Below, piece by piece: positions 29,317-43,880 of a stretch of DNA of 64,000 nucleotides. Every line of letters begins with the position of its first letter. Positions within the stretch are counted from its first letter, which is position 1. Origin of the DNA: Viola odorata (lineage: Eukaryota > Streptophyta > Magnoliopsida > Malpighiales > Violaceae); assembly GCA_963691705.1 (NCBI GenBank), contig OY829542.1:59730427-59794426 (forward strand). The letters are read 5' to 3'. The notes under the pieces were generated by a model. The model did not search any database, was not told the origin of the DNA, and saw nothing but the letters and a program-made list of their open reading frames with translations. The position numbers and the translations under genes were made by a program.

Positions 29317-29711
29317 TTATTAAATTTAATTTTGTAAGTGTAACCGGGAAAAAATGAAAAAAAAAGGGCAACCTGCTGTCAAAGGTCATAAAGCAATTTC
29401 TGTTAGTTTGACTGTTTCAGACTAACGGTTTGCTTCTGACCGATAGTACAGGGGAGCTCAATTTGAATTTTTGAAGGACAGGGGAGGTTTCTGTTTTAAA
29501 AAATAGTACAGGAGGTCCTTATGCTATTACCCCATAAAACAAAGAACCCACACTATTTTCAACAAGGAAACTTGGGAAAAAACAATGGAGAAAAGCTGAT
29601 TTGCAACGTACCATTTTGAGCAGTATAGTGCTATTATGATTAGCAGAGGAAGATGAAACCTGAGACACAAAATGGTATTGGTATTATAGATTTAAGTGGT
29701 ATTTGAGCAGT

Positions 29712-30656
29712 ATAGTGGTATAGAGTAATGCTATATAGGAGGAGGAAACAAGAGGAGAAGACAAGAGGAATGACGTGGCACCGCCACATCACTCTGCCAC
29801 GGTTGAGAAACAAAGAAATTTGTTACTGCTGCATTCTTCTCTTTTTCTCATGCCATTATCTGCAACAACTACTAATACAACCTTTCAGGCCATTTTCTTC
29901 AATACCCACTTCTCCAAAATGTTAAGAGTCATTAATAAAAGGCTCCGGCGGCTGTATTCTTGTCTCCGGTGGCCGATTCGCCGTCACCGGTCCAAACCCA
30001 AAATTGTCATAAAAACGTTTGGAAAATCAACCTCCAAATCTCAAATTGAGCACAATATCAGTAATGGGTCTGCTGCTGTGCATCCAAATGGGCACTTGGG
30101 TGGTCTAAAAACAGAGGGGAAACCAATAAAGGTTGCAACTTTCAATGCTGCCCTGTTCTCCATGGCACCAGTAATGCTTAAAGAAGATAATCCTTCTAGT
30201 CTTGAGTATGAAAATGAAAATTTTGGAAGCAGTAGAAGGTCTATAAATGGCGAAAAGTCCGTAGATGATCGGTTTTGCTAGTAAATTAAACCCAAATTAC
30301 AAAAATTAATGGAAGAAAGTATTACAAAGTTAATAAATTAAACCATGAACAACCCAAATTATCAAAATTTACACACCCAGATCGGTCTGAAGGAAGAGAC
30401 GCGGTGGGTATGGAGGAGGGAGGAAGCTCCGGACGTGGTGGCTGCTATGGAGGAGGAGATGAGAAAGAAAACCCTAGATCGTGAATTGAGGAAGAGGGTA
30501 TGAAGAAGGAGATCTGGGTGACATTTTCGTAAATTTAGGGTCGATGACAAACTTGTAATTAAGCTGATGTGGTAGAGTGACGAGGCACCGCCACGTCATT
30601 CCTCTTGTTTTCTCCTCTTGTCTCCTTCTCTTGTTTAGCACTGCCCATAGTGGTAT
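29712..30656. mobile_element. Second Pack-MULE with captured EEP-family exon
   Basis: Inverted repeats of about 90 bp (about 29723-29810 and 30560-30646) share the segment AACAAGAGGAATGACGTGGC. The outer tips read GAGTAATGCT and GGGCAGTGCT. They are flanked by ATAGTGGTAT at 29712-29721 and 30647-30656, a 9-10-bp duplication with one base of uncertainty at the left tip. No transposase is present. The element is about 0.92 kb and carries host gene sequence on its plus strand. Confidence 0.8.
29919..30281 (+). pseudogene. Captured first exon of an endonuclease/exonuclease/phosphatase-family gene
   Basis: The frame from ATG 29919 to TAG 30279-30281 (120 aa) reads MLRVINKRLRRLYSCLRWPI, a basic leader. 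After a low-complexity spacer it reads KPIKVATFNAALFSMAPVM, the first strand of a DNase I-like (EEP) domain, the ATFNAALFS motif. The remaining domain, including the catalytic residues, is missing. The piece looks like the first exon of a plant EEP-family gene carried inside the MULE. The frame is open over its whole length. Family assignment rests on this motif and the leader, and the exact parent gene is not identified. Confidence 0.7.
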
Positions 30657-30659
30657 TGA

Positions 30660-30810
30660 TCTTCTTCTGAGCGAAGTGGAAGTGGAGAGGCTCGGAGACG
30701 ACGGAGGTAGAATCGGTCGGAGAGTCTGATGGTATTGAAAGGATCGGTGGTGTCGAAGGAACCACCGCAGTCAATGTAGTAAGAAGAGAGGCAGAGCCTA
30801 AGGATTTGGT
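30660..30810 (-). pseudogene. Malectin-like domain fragment, frameshifted
   Basis: The minus strand reads YYIDCGGSFDTTDPFNTIRL and SDRFY in one frame, and TSVVSEPLHFHFAQKK in the next. Together they follow the start of a malectin-like domain as in plant receptor-like proteins with leucine-rich repeats, so a frameshift separates the two. The fragment stops where the second Pack-MULE begins, and its continuation was not found on the other side. It may be a relic that the MULE interrupted. Confidence 0.6.
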
Positions 30811-31140
30811 CGAGGAGAGGAGAGGGATGAGGCGTGGCGTGGCTGGGCTAGTGGGCTTGGTAAATTATTTTTTTTTTGATTGGATCCGTCCCCCCCCCCC
30901 CCCGGCCCGCCCGGCACGCTCTCACCTTATCTCTTCTCCTTCCTCAACGCCCAAAACCCTAACTTTTCTAATTTCCATTGCATCTTTTCCAGAACTTTCT
31001 TCTTCTAGCAGATTCCACTCCCCCCGATATAAACCTCGCCCTCCCCGTTCAATTCCAATCATCGTCAATCGAAATCCACTTCCAAAAGCTTACTGCATTC
31101 CACTGTAATCTCTTCAATTCCCGATCAATCAGAATCCAAA

Positions 31141-32484
31141 TGGCATCTTCTCTCGCTCTCAAGAAACTTGTTTCCTCAACCCTCGTCCCCAACTCCCTCC
31201 GCCCCATCCGCCCCATAGCTTCCATCACACCTTTAGCCTCCTCTCGCCTCTTCAACACCAACGCGCTCCGCGATTACGACGGTTTAAAAAAAAAATCCTC
31301 CTCTCCCGAACTTCATCTTCGCTCCACTTCTTCTCCTTCTCTTCTCACTGACGCGCACAGTGACCCCTCCACAGCAATTGAGAGACCTGTAATCCGGAAT
31401 ATGAACTGGTGCAACGATTCTTTTTGGAGAGACATCGAAATCTTAATCAACAGCGACATAGGAACTTTTATTATTGAAGAATCAAGGACCAGGTATTTGT
31501 TTCTTTAGTTTTTAACAGGATTTCCTGATCTTTGAAATTTATAATAATCACAAAATGTGGTCGAAAGAAAATTTGAGATGTGTTTGAAACTGGCGAGCCT
31601 TTTTTCATTATAAATATCAATGCAATAAGAGACCAAGAAGAAGCATATTTAGACATTTCGGGTCGAGAATTGGGAACTTGTACAGTTTTTCATTCTCTCG
31701 CTCTCCATTTATGATGTTTTAATACTTCAGTTACGCACGGGGTTTTGCATTTCCCTACTGTTTATGTTGATTTAGAAGTGAAGATAGGTTGATTTCCAGA
31801 GTAAATGAACCATTGATTCCCTTTTTTCCTCCCGCCTCAAAGTGAGGCCTCACAGTAACCTTGCTGGTAGGTGTATCATATGCCAAGTGAACTACATTAA
31901 AGAGATGCTGAGCTTGAAAGCTATAAAAACTTTTTGAAAATTCAAGGTGCTGCATTTTATTTTTATTTTTGATAAGCTGATTTGAACTCATCACCTCCTA
32001 AGAAATCTTGTAGCAATATATAAATGCCCTCGAGAGAACATTTGAATTCATAAACTCTTTCCTTTTCTTTCATGGCAATNNNNNNNNNNNNNNNNNNNNN
32101 NNNNNNNNNNNNNNNNNNNNNNNNNNNNNNNNNNNNNNNNNNNNNNNNNNNNNNNNNNNNNNNNNNNNNNNNNNNNNNNNNNNNNNNNNNNNNNNNNNNN
32201 NNNNNNNNNNNNNNNNNNNNNNNNNNNNNNNNNNNNNNNNNNNNNNNNNNNNNNNNNNNNNNNNNNNNNNNNNNNNNNNGAAGAACTGAAGAGCCAAATT
32301 CGTAAAACTAAGCAAGCCCTTAAAGTGGCTGAGGTATCATGCATTCATCGTGTTGTAACTCTTGTGGAATATTAAATACTTACTCTGATTCTTATATACA
32401 ACTTTTTTTTCCCAATTTTTTTACCTGTTTTAGGAAGAAATAATGAAGGCAAAGTTTGATGCAACATCAATCAAATTAATGGAG
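31141..32484 (+). CDS. Protein with HSP22/23-type mitochondrial presequence, rest unknown (partial, crosses gap)
   Basis: Exon 1 runs from ATG 31141 to about 31492 (donor GTATTT). Its start MASSLALKKLVSS, followed by SRLFNTNALRDYD, closely resembles the presequence of plant mitochondrial small heat-shock proteins. The sequence after it (NWCNDSFWRDIEILINSDIG) is not an alpha-crystallin domain and I do not recognise it. Two short in-frame coding pieces follow: one ending at 32333 (ELKSQIRKTKQALKVAE, its start lost in the N gap) and one at 32434-32484 (EEIMKAKFDATSIKLME). Both are Lys/Glu-rich and helical. They are probably later exons of the same gene, but the gap prevents proof. The 3' end was not located. 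A mitochondrial protein is likely and the function is unknown. Confidence 0.55.
32080..32279. other. Assembly gap (200 N)
   Basis: A run of exactly 200 N lies inside the partly resolved gene that starts at 31141. The true gap length may differ. Confidence 0.99.
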
Positions 32485-33962
32485 GTGAGAAGTGAACTAG
32501 CTTATGCTGCTCTTATGTGCTCTGTTACTAAGTAAGGTGAAATTATGAGGGTACTTGGGCTTTATATGACAAATCAGTTTGTATGCGATAAGCTCCTAAA
32601 CTTCTTTCTTTTTGCTACGCTTGCTTGGAGATGATGTATTATACTTCCAACTTATATTTTAAGCATGCACTTGACTAACAGAGCTTTTTAGTTGAGTAGT
32701 TGGGTTATTATTACCTTGGCTTGTACGGCGGGGATATTATTCTAGCTTGGCTTTGTGAACTCTTTGTTTGGCATCCATTATAACCCAGATAACTTTACTT
32801 ATTTAAATTTACAGCTTTAGGTTTCCCAGATGACTTGGTCGGCTGTATATTTGTTAAGAAAATAGCGGTAGTTTTAAAACAGAAAAAAATTGCTACCTTA
32901 TCATTTTATTCTATTGTTTTTCACATATTTCATCTCAAATATAATATATTTCTGCCGTAAAGTGGCTGAAAGAATGATGTAGAAAAGAAGAGGGAAATAT
33001 GCAACGATATTTTTTAAGGGCACAATTCTCAGTTATAACTAATTTTATTACTCCATTTGATATGCATACCAAAAACAAAAATAATATTTTCTCGTAAAAA
33101 GAAATTTATGTATGACATCATCTTAACCATTCATGCATATTCAAGGGTTAAAATTTATACAACATGATCTATTTTTATATTAAAAGATAAATTTTGTGTT
33201 ATATTATACTTCCTTCGTACTTTTTTAATCCTCGTTTAGCTAGAATATTCAAATTAAAGAATGGAAAAACTTTTGTTCTAATAGTCATCTTTTTTTTCAT
33301 TCGATAGTATTCAAACGAGATTAATCCACTAACAAAAAATGATAATAACAATAATTGAAACTTCTTATTGGATGGGTAAAAGGAAGCGATTTTCTTCAAT
33401 CAAGAGCTGAGCTTCCTTGAAAGGGTTACCAAAAACTAATAATGGGAAGAGAAGATAGCACATGACATGGTACATGCTTTGCTTCCTAGTTTTATCCAAA
33501 AACTTGAATTGTGTGCCTCTAGACTCACCAAGAAAGAATTATGCCGGACGTTTTAAGATCTGAAACGCCTGAAAAACTGTGCATATAAACAACACTGCAT
33601 TTGTGCTTTGACAAATACAGATACTGAACTGGCAAATATGCCTCAAATGAATTCATAACATCATCATCATCCATAGTCTCTCTTTTCTCCTATTCTAGAA
33701 AGGTTGCTTGAAATCGTGAAAAATACAAAACAACAAAGAATAAACAAATATATATCTTTTATCCATTCAGCTTTCTCGATCGAGCGTCTTCTACACAATT
33801 CTAGTCTCCGCTCTTCCAGAACAAAAAAATTCATGGCTCGTGGCTCATGTTTCATGTCTTATCTTTGAATGAGCAAACATGGGGGTGTATTATCATTATG
33901 TTTGTCTGTTAAAGCCGCGTCAATAACTGTACCAACCTAGCTACTACAGAAAACTTCAGTTT
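32485..33962. other. Intergenic or intronic sequence
   Basis: AT-rich sequence between the last exon-like piece of the gap-spanning gene and the PECT1 stop codon. No exon, RNA gene or complete transposon is supported. Confidence 0.4.
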
Positions 33963-38471
<4,509 letters not shown>

Positions 38472-39157
38472 CGTTTCTGGTTGTGTGCGTGTGTTTGTTT
38501 GCCCAATTCTTCTTCCTCCTCCGCTTCAAAAAACGAAGAAGAGAGGAAGGGGGACGCAACCAAACCCTGCAAGAAATTAGGAAGGAGAGAACAAATTGGA
38601 AACTCGCGGAATGAAGAACAAAAGAATGGACGGTAAGGGTTGTAGGAAAAGCATGCATTGGAGCTTACGCTTACACAAATTCTTCTAACTCTTGCTCTGG
38701 TTTTCTTTCTTGTAAGATCCACCACTAATCACCAATTTTGGATTTTTCTCCGTCTAAACAAAGACAAACGCTCCTTCTCCTCCTCCTATTCTCCAACTCC
38801 TGCCATTTTTGTCTCTCTCTCTCTCTCCTTCTCTCTATTCAACGAAACGCACCCCACGCTTTCTTCTTCTAACTTCTCTTCCCTTTTCCGTTCGTTCGCA
38901 GCGTCGGCGTTTCGTAAATCCTCCTCTTCTCTTTTTCTTTTTTTCCTTCCAAAAATAAATATATTCTTCTCTCTTTTTTCTTCTTATTTATAATTTATTT
39001 TACAAATCTATTAATATTATCTTTAAGACAATTATAAATGTATTGTCTAAAAATCCGCCATCCGGTAATTCTTTCACACGTCTTATTATTAAGTTTAAAA
39101 CTAAGTAATACTGTACTATGTAATAAGTAGTACTGTAGTAACATTATTGTTACATTC

Positions 39158-39288
39158 TACTCCCTCCTGTCCGAATTAAACGACGTTTTAAGATTTACTT
39201 TTACTGTTCATTTTACTTGTATTTTTAGTATTAAACCTACTGAATATTGAGATGCGAGGAAGTTATTTAATTCGGACCAGAGGGAGTA
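39158..39288. mobile_element. Stowaway MITE (Tc1/mariner), 127 bp
   Basis: The element 39160-39286 begins CTCCCTCCTGTCCGAATTAA and ends with the matching inverse ending GGGAG. It is flanked by TA on both sides (39158-39159, 39287-39288). Size, termini and the TA duplication are diagnostic of Stowaway. Confidence 0.92.
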
Positions 39289-39997
39289 ATTTCTTACCGA
39301 TAAGTATCTCGATTTTGCTATTGCTATGGAATGTATTGATCTTAAAATATCAATCTCAGTTGGTATTTTAATATTATATAAATTTATAAGTATTTAACAC
39401 ATTTATGATAGTATTTTTTAGTATTGGGATGAGACGTATTGTTTATATCGATCGATATTTGACATGTATGACTAGTATTCATGTAATAATCAGCCATTAA
39501 CATAAGATTTAAACTACCATATTTATCGCTCGTATTTATTCTCGTATTTATTCTAATGCCTTAATAAGGTGAGGAGCAATTTGTGTCCTCTACGAGTGAA
39601 CACAATATTAACATACCCAAAAAAAATAATTATCATGTATTGTGGAGTGGTTAGGGTAGCGAAATCTTTAAATATTGATACTATTTTTTAAATAATTAGT
39701 ATAAAAATAGGAAGAAAAATCACTAAAAGGAAAAAAACAAAAGTACCGCTATTAAATTTCCTATTTTTTGAATTTATTTATTCATTTATAACTCTTTAAA
39801 ATATTTATCAATATTTTAAATTTTATTATGGATTTTACTTTTGTGTTTTTTATAATGTTTAAATTTTTTTCCTATTTTTTTTATTTTCTCCTTTTATTAA
39901 AATATATAAGCGTCCAATTAATAAAATCATGACACATAATTAGTAAGTAGTTATATATAATCAGTCGCCATAAAATTACTTAACTTTTTAGTATTTT

Positions 39998-40090
39998 TAA
40001 ATTTCAAATTTTATCATTTTTATTTTTATAACCACTCATTATTTACATATTTTAAATTTTATCACTCTTAATTTTTATAACCACTCATTA
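39998..40090. repeat. Tandem duplication of about 40 bp
   Basis: A stretch ending TTTTTATAACCACTCATTA occurs twice in a row (ending near 40042 and near 40090), with AAATTTTATCA upstream in both copies. It has no coding meaning. Confidence 0.7.
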
Positions 40091-40820
40091 CGTATAATAA
40101 TCTTATTGATTAGTCCAGAGATAAAAAGTCAAAGAGTATTGCCTAACTTTTTCAATACATGTGCCCCCACATATTTTTAAATGAATTCCAACTGTAACTC
40201 CTCGAAACTTCATAGAATAATGTCAACAACCTTTCAATGGAGCTTCAGAAATCACATAAGTGGATCCAAAGACAACTACGGTCTGGTTGAACCGTTGAGG
40301 TTGACTTCTGCTTTTTCCCACCACGAATCTAACGACCAAAAAAATGGTCATTACCTACCGCGGGAAAAAAACTGAAATTAAATCCCAAACCGGCCCCAAG
40401 ACACCTCCTCCATAAAATCAGGTCAACAAACTTTCAACGGAGCTTTCAAGTAGATCAAAGAACAATTCAGACAAGGAATAGTATATGATTAAGGGCTGAT
40501 AATGCTGGGAATTATGGTCTCCACGACCGGGACAGAGCTTATAAAATGAAAAGAAACAAGAAACGCATATAGATTAATCTGGCATATGCAGAGTACAGTA
40601 TAAAAGGAATCTGAGATGAACCAACACAGCTACATTTCCTCCTAAATAAAATAGTCCAATCTATTTTCTATGCACCAACAGCCCTGTCACTATATATCTA
40701 CGCAAACAGTTCACTGGGGCATCCTCCTCAAAAGATGTATATATATCGTGGTCGTCTAGTAAGCAAAACATGAAACATGCACATACTGCAACAAAAAGGC
40801 GAAGCAAAAAGGAGCTGCAG

Positions 40821-40948
40821 TTAGTCATGATTATAAACGGGAATGGAATTAACCAGAACTGGTTGCACCACTGGTGTTTCTGGATTTGCCACGCTCTTGT
40901 ACCTTCTCTTTAGTCATGATTATCAACGGGAATGGAATTAACCAGAAC
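40821..40948. repeat. Direct repeat in the MBD2-like 3' region
   Basis: A 39-bp unit (TAGTCATGATTATAAACGGG and continuing to CCAGAAC) occurs at 40821-40859 and 40910-40948 with one visible difference. The second copy abuts the stop codon of the gene on the minus strand. Confidence 0.9.
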
Positions 40949-40951
40949 ATC

Positions 40952-43880
40952 TCATTTGATAGATGTTCTCCTCGCTTGCTTCTGCACAGGTTCACCAAGA
41001 GGGTCATCTTCAAAAGATGACGGAGGAGGTAAACGGAGAGTTAGCCTATCATCCGGAACAGCCCAGGAAAGGGGTTTTGCTGCAGCAAAGCAATGACATC
41101 ACAAATAGTTAGCTCTTGTTGTCTTGCACACAGCAAAATAAGCCACTGGTTAATGTAACAAATGCAGAAGTCAATGCAACTGTGTATACAGGCAAAACTA
41201 GAGGAACATCCAAAAGGATAATCAAGGAGAACTCCTATCCTCTTAAATACTCACAGCTGCACAAACTCAGAAATTGAAAGCTTTAAATTAAAGATCTGAC
41301 TGGAACAGTATTGCCGACAGACAACAGCTCTAATGTTCAACACAGAAACAGTTCATTGACCATAAGTTCACTGGCACAAACCGTAAAGAGTTTCAATTTG
41401 GTTGTGCCTAAAAAATTCTTTATCGTACAATTTGAGTTTTCATTATTTGCCTTGACCTTTTTATTTCAGTGGGATCCCTTACATTACAATGTAGCACACT
41501 TGAATAATAAAGCATAGTCAACTAATTGACGAGTCCAAAATGAAGGAATTGGGTTTCCATGGAACATTTCTAAACCACAACATCCGATGTGTCATGACCC
41601 TCAAAACAGAGGAGGCTAAAAATGCAATTATGCCAATTAGATGTCTGGGGCATTTTCTGCAATAAGGTGAAGATATTGTAATTTGTAGTTCGTAATACTG
41701 CTATCAAAATACTTCATAGTTTTATAGTATTATATATTATTACCATCAAAAAAATTAATCACAAATTTTATAGCCAATAAGTTATTGAATTTTACTGTAG
41801 CTACAAAAACCTAGTGTTATGCCATCACTGCACATTATATGAAAATTTCCATTGCATTCCATAAGAAAAGACATTGCCTTTGCAATCAAAATGACTTGAG
41901 GCATTGAGAAGGTAACATAGATAAAGATTGGATTAGTTTGTTTGTCCGACATTTCAATGTGCAACTATTATATGTTTCAAGCACTTCTCCTATTCAGTAG
42001 GTGCAAAGAAACCCAAATGCTCCCAATAGCTGAGCTAATTAACTGAAACAAATCAACTTGCATTCCTACTTACTCACTCTATGATACAAAAGAGTGTATC
42101 ATATGATTCATATCAAAGAAATGGACTTATCATGAGCAGCCCAGTTCCACTTTTAGTGGAAGGAGGGGGCGGGGGCGAGAGAAAATAATAGTAACCTTAA
42201 AAACACAAGGGAACTGAGATGACATTTATGAATTTAGGAAACTAAACAGCATCTCCAAAAACAGTAGGACATAGATGCAAAGCTGGGATAGAAATGAACT
42301 GAAGGACATAAATAAAATTAGTTAAAAACATTTCAAATTCCCTTTTGCTGTGTGCTGCAGAAGATGAGCAGAAAAGAAACTACCTTACTCCCTTAGCAAA
42401 GAAGGAAGCCACACATATGAGAAAAAACACTACTTGAAGAAAAAAAAAGAGAAAATCACACCGACTTTAGGAAAAATGTTGTCAAATACACTGGTACGTA
42501 TTGCCACATACAAAGTATTGTCCTTCAAACAACACCAAGAAAGAGTATCATTTCTATATCAATTAGGACAAAGGTAATTCAAAACCATGGGTGCAGTTGT
42601 GGTAAAGAAAAAAATGGCAGATGTAATCAAATTCAATGTTCTGAAGAAAAAGGAACCAACTAAAGTCAATTAAGATGGCAAAGGATATCCAGAGGTGTCC
42701 TTTGGATATCTGGAAATGCTTTTGGCCACAAACTGAAATATTCTGCACATCTAAAGACCACATTGCATCTTCTTTGAAGCATGTCTACTACCCACACATT
42801 AAAACTGGTATACTTCATACCGGTAAGCTATTGAGAGCTAAGTTCCTTTACCAAATATTCTAGTCAGTTTGTGTCTTAAGTTTAATTAGTATCTACATAC
42901 CTTTACTAGCATGATCAAAAGAATCTTTTAGATGGGCAGGGCGCTTTTTTCGGACATAGTTTTCCTGCAATGGCTTGGGAATTAGAAAAGAAAATTGCGA
43001 CATTGTCACACCACTTCTAATGTACTCTGGATGTTCAATCAGGTATCTGCAAAACAAGAGGAAGTATGGGCATGTAAAAGGATAAAGATGACCCACGTAG
43101 CCTAAAACAAGAAAACTAGAAGAAGGATGAGCTATTGCAACACAAGTATGTCAGATACTCACTTCTGGACCTCAACCATGGAGCGAAATCTCTTGCCTGA
43201 TGGCGCTACGTAGTAACTGAAAACATTGAGGTAAGAGGCAAATCAAGAACACATGCATAAAAAATATTCAAATTTGGAAAAGAAGGGAACACAAATAACA
43301 GAAGCCAAGGCACGTACACATCTGCAAATTTGGTGCTACCTTCACCTCGGATACGAAGCAAGCGCTGCCAACCAGGAGGGGGCAGGGCGATGTTAGGTTT
43401 ATCGATAGCCCAGACCCGGGACCCGTCTTGGGAGATGTCCGGCGGGTCGTCGCAGGAGACGTCGGGTCGCCACTCCCGAGCTGTTTCGCAGTAGAAAGGA
43501 TTCTCCAGGATATGCTCGCGTATCTCTTCGTATTTCTCTTTGGTAGGAATCAGCCTCCATTTGAAACATCCGGCGCACTGAACCGTGAAAGCCCCCACCG
43601 AAGGGAGCATCCTGGAGGAGGACAGGAAGCCCGGCCTGGGCCTGGACCCCGACCCGGATCCGACTGGCGGAACCATGCTGATCGGTTGGATGTCACTCCC
43701 GCCGCCGGCGGCGGCATTGGCGTGGGGATCATAAAGCACCAGCTGCTTGGAGGACGGAGATGAAGGAGAAGAGTCGGCTTCAGAATCTGAGGATGCAGAA
43801 AGTTGAATCGGAGGTTGAGTTTTGGGAGATGCAGGGGATGCTTCTTCTTCTTCTGGTTGATGTGGCAGCATCTCAACCAT
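40952..43880 (-). CDS. MBD2: Methyl-CpG-binding domain protein with CW zinc finger, MBD2-like, complete
   Basis: A nuclear chromatin reader: the CW zinc finger binds histone H3 tails in related proteins and the MBD fold contacts DNA. Four exons (43880-43318, 43216-43163, 43046-42901, 41079-40952) join in frame to 296 aa. The N terminus is acidic and Ser/Pro-rich. The CW domain (about 98-150) has Cys102, Cys105, Cys131 and Cys143 with CFKWRLIPTKEKY. The MBD follows (about 160-235: PPPGWQRLLRIRGEGSTKFA, then VYYVAPSGKRFRSMVEVQK, then YLIEHPEYI). The tail reads MSQFSFLIPKPLQENYV, then a short basic end. The start at 43880 gives MVEMLPHQ; a second ATG lies three codons on. The last intron is 1.8 kb. 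MBD2 is the closest subgroup by the CW-MBD spacing, but MBD1/4/12-type relatives share the layout. Confidence 0.92.
41080..42900 (-). other. Last intron of the MBD2-like gene
   Basis: A 1.82-kb AT-rich intron with proper borders at both ends. No additional exon or transposon ends were recognised. Confidence 0.7.

Larger units (their letters stand above)
27681..29542. mobile_element. Pack-MULE (Mutator-like) with captured trehalose-phosphate synthase fragment
   Basis: The element proper is 27690-29533 (1.84 kb). It has terminal inverted repeats of about 146 bp (27690-27835 against 29533-29388, starting GGGGTAATA) and a perfect 9-bp target duplication ATAAAACAA (27681-27689 and 29534-29542). 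A 9-bp duplication with long inverted repeats is diagnostic of Mutator-like elements. It encodes no transposase, so it is nonautonomous. The interior holds T/C-rich sequence, a captured piece of a host gene and a second, nested element. Confidence 0.92.
38472..40951. other. Intergenic region between PECT1 and MBD2-like gene
   Basis: This is the upstream region of PECT1, with a CT microsatellite at about 38815-38837 in its promoter or leader side and AT-rich sequence beyond. It contains one Stowaway MITE (39160-39286) and a short tandem duplication near 39998-40090. No gene is supported. Confidence 0.6.

Noticed and set aside
29610..29670. Possible small minus-strand exon (VSSSSANHNSTILLKM) with acceptor and donor-like borders
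   Set aside because: Too short and not connectable to any recognised gene. It may be a relic of the gene hit by the MULEs, but the evidence is insufficient.
33190..33420. Stowaway-like string CTTCCTTCGTACTTTTTTAAT
   Set aside because: No matching inverted end or TA-flanked border was found.
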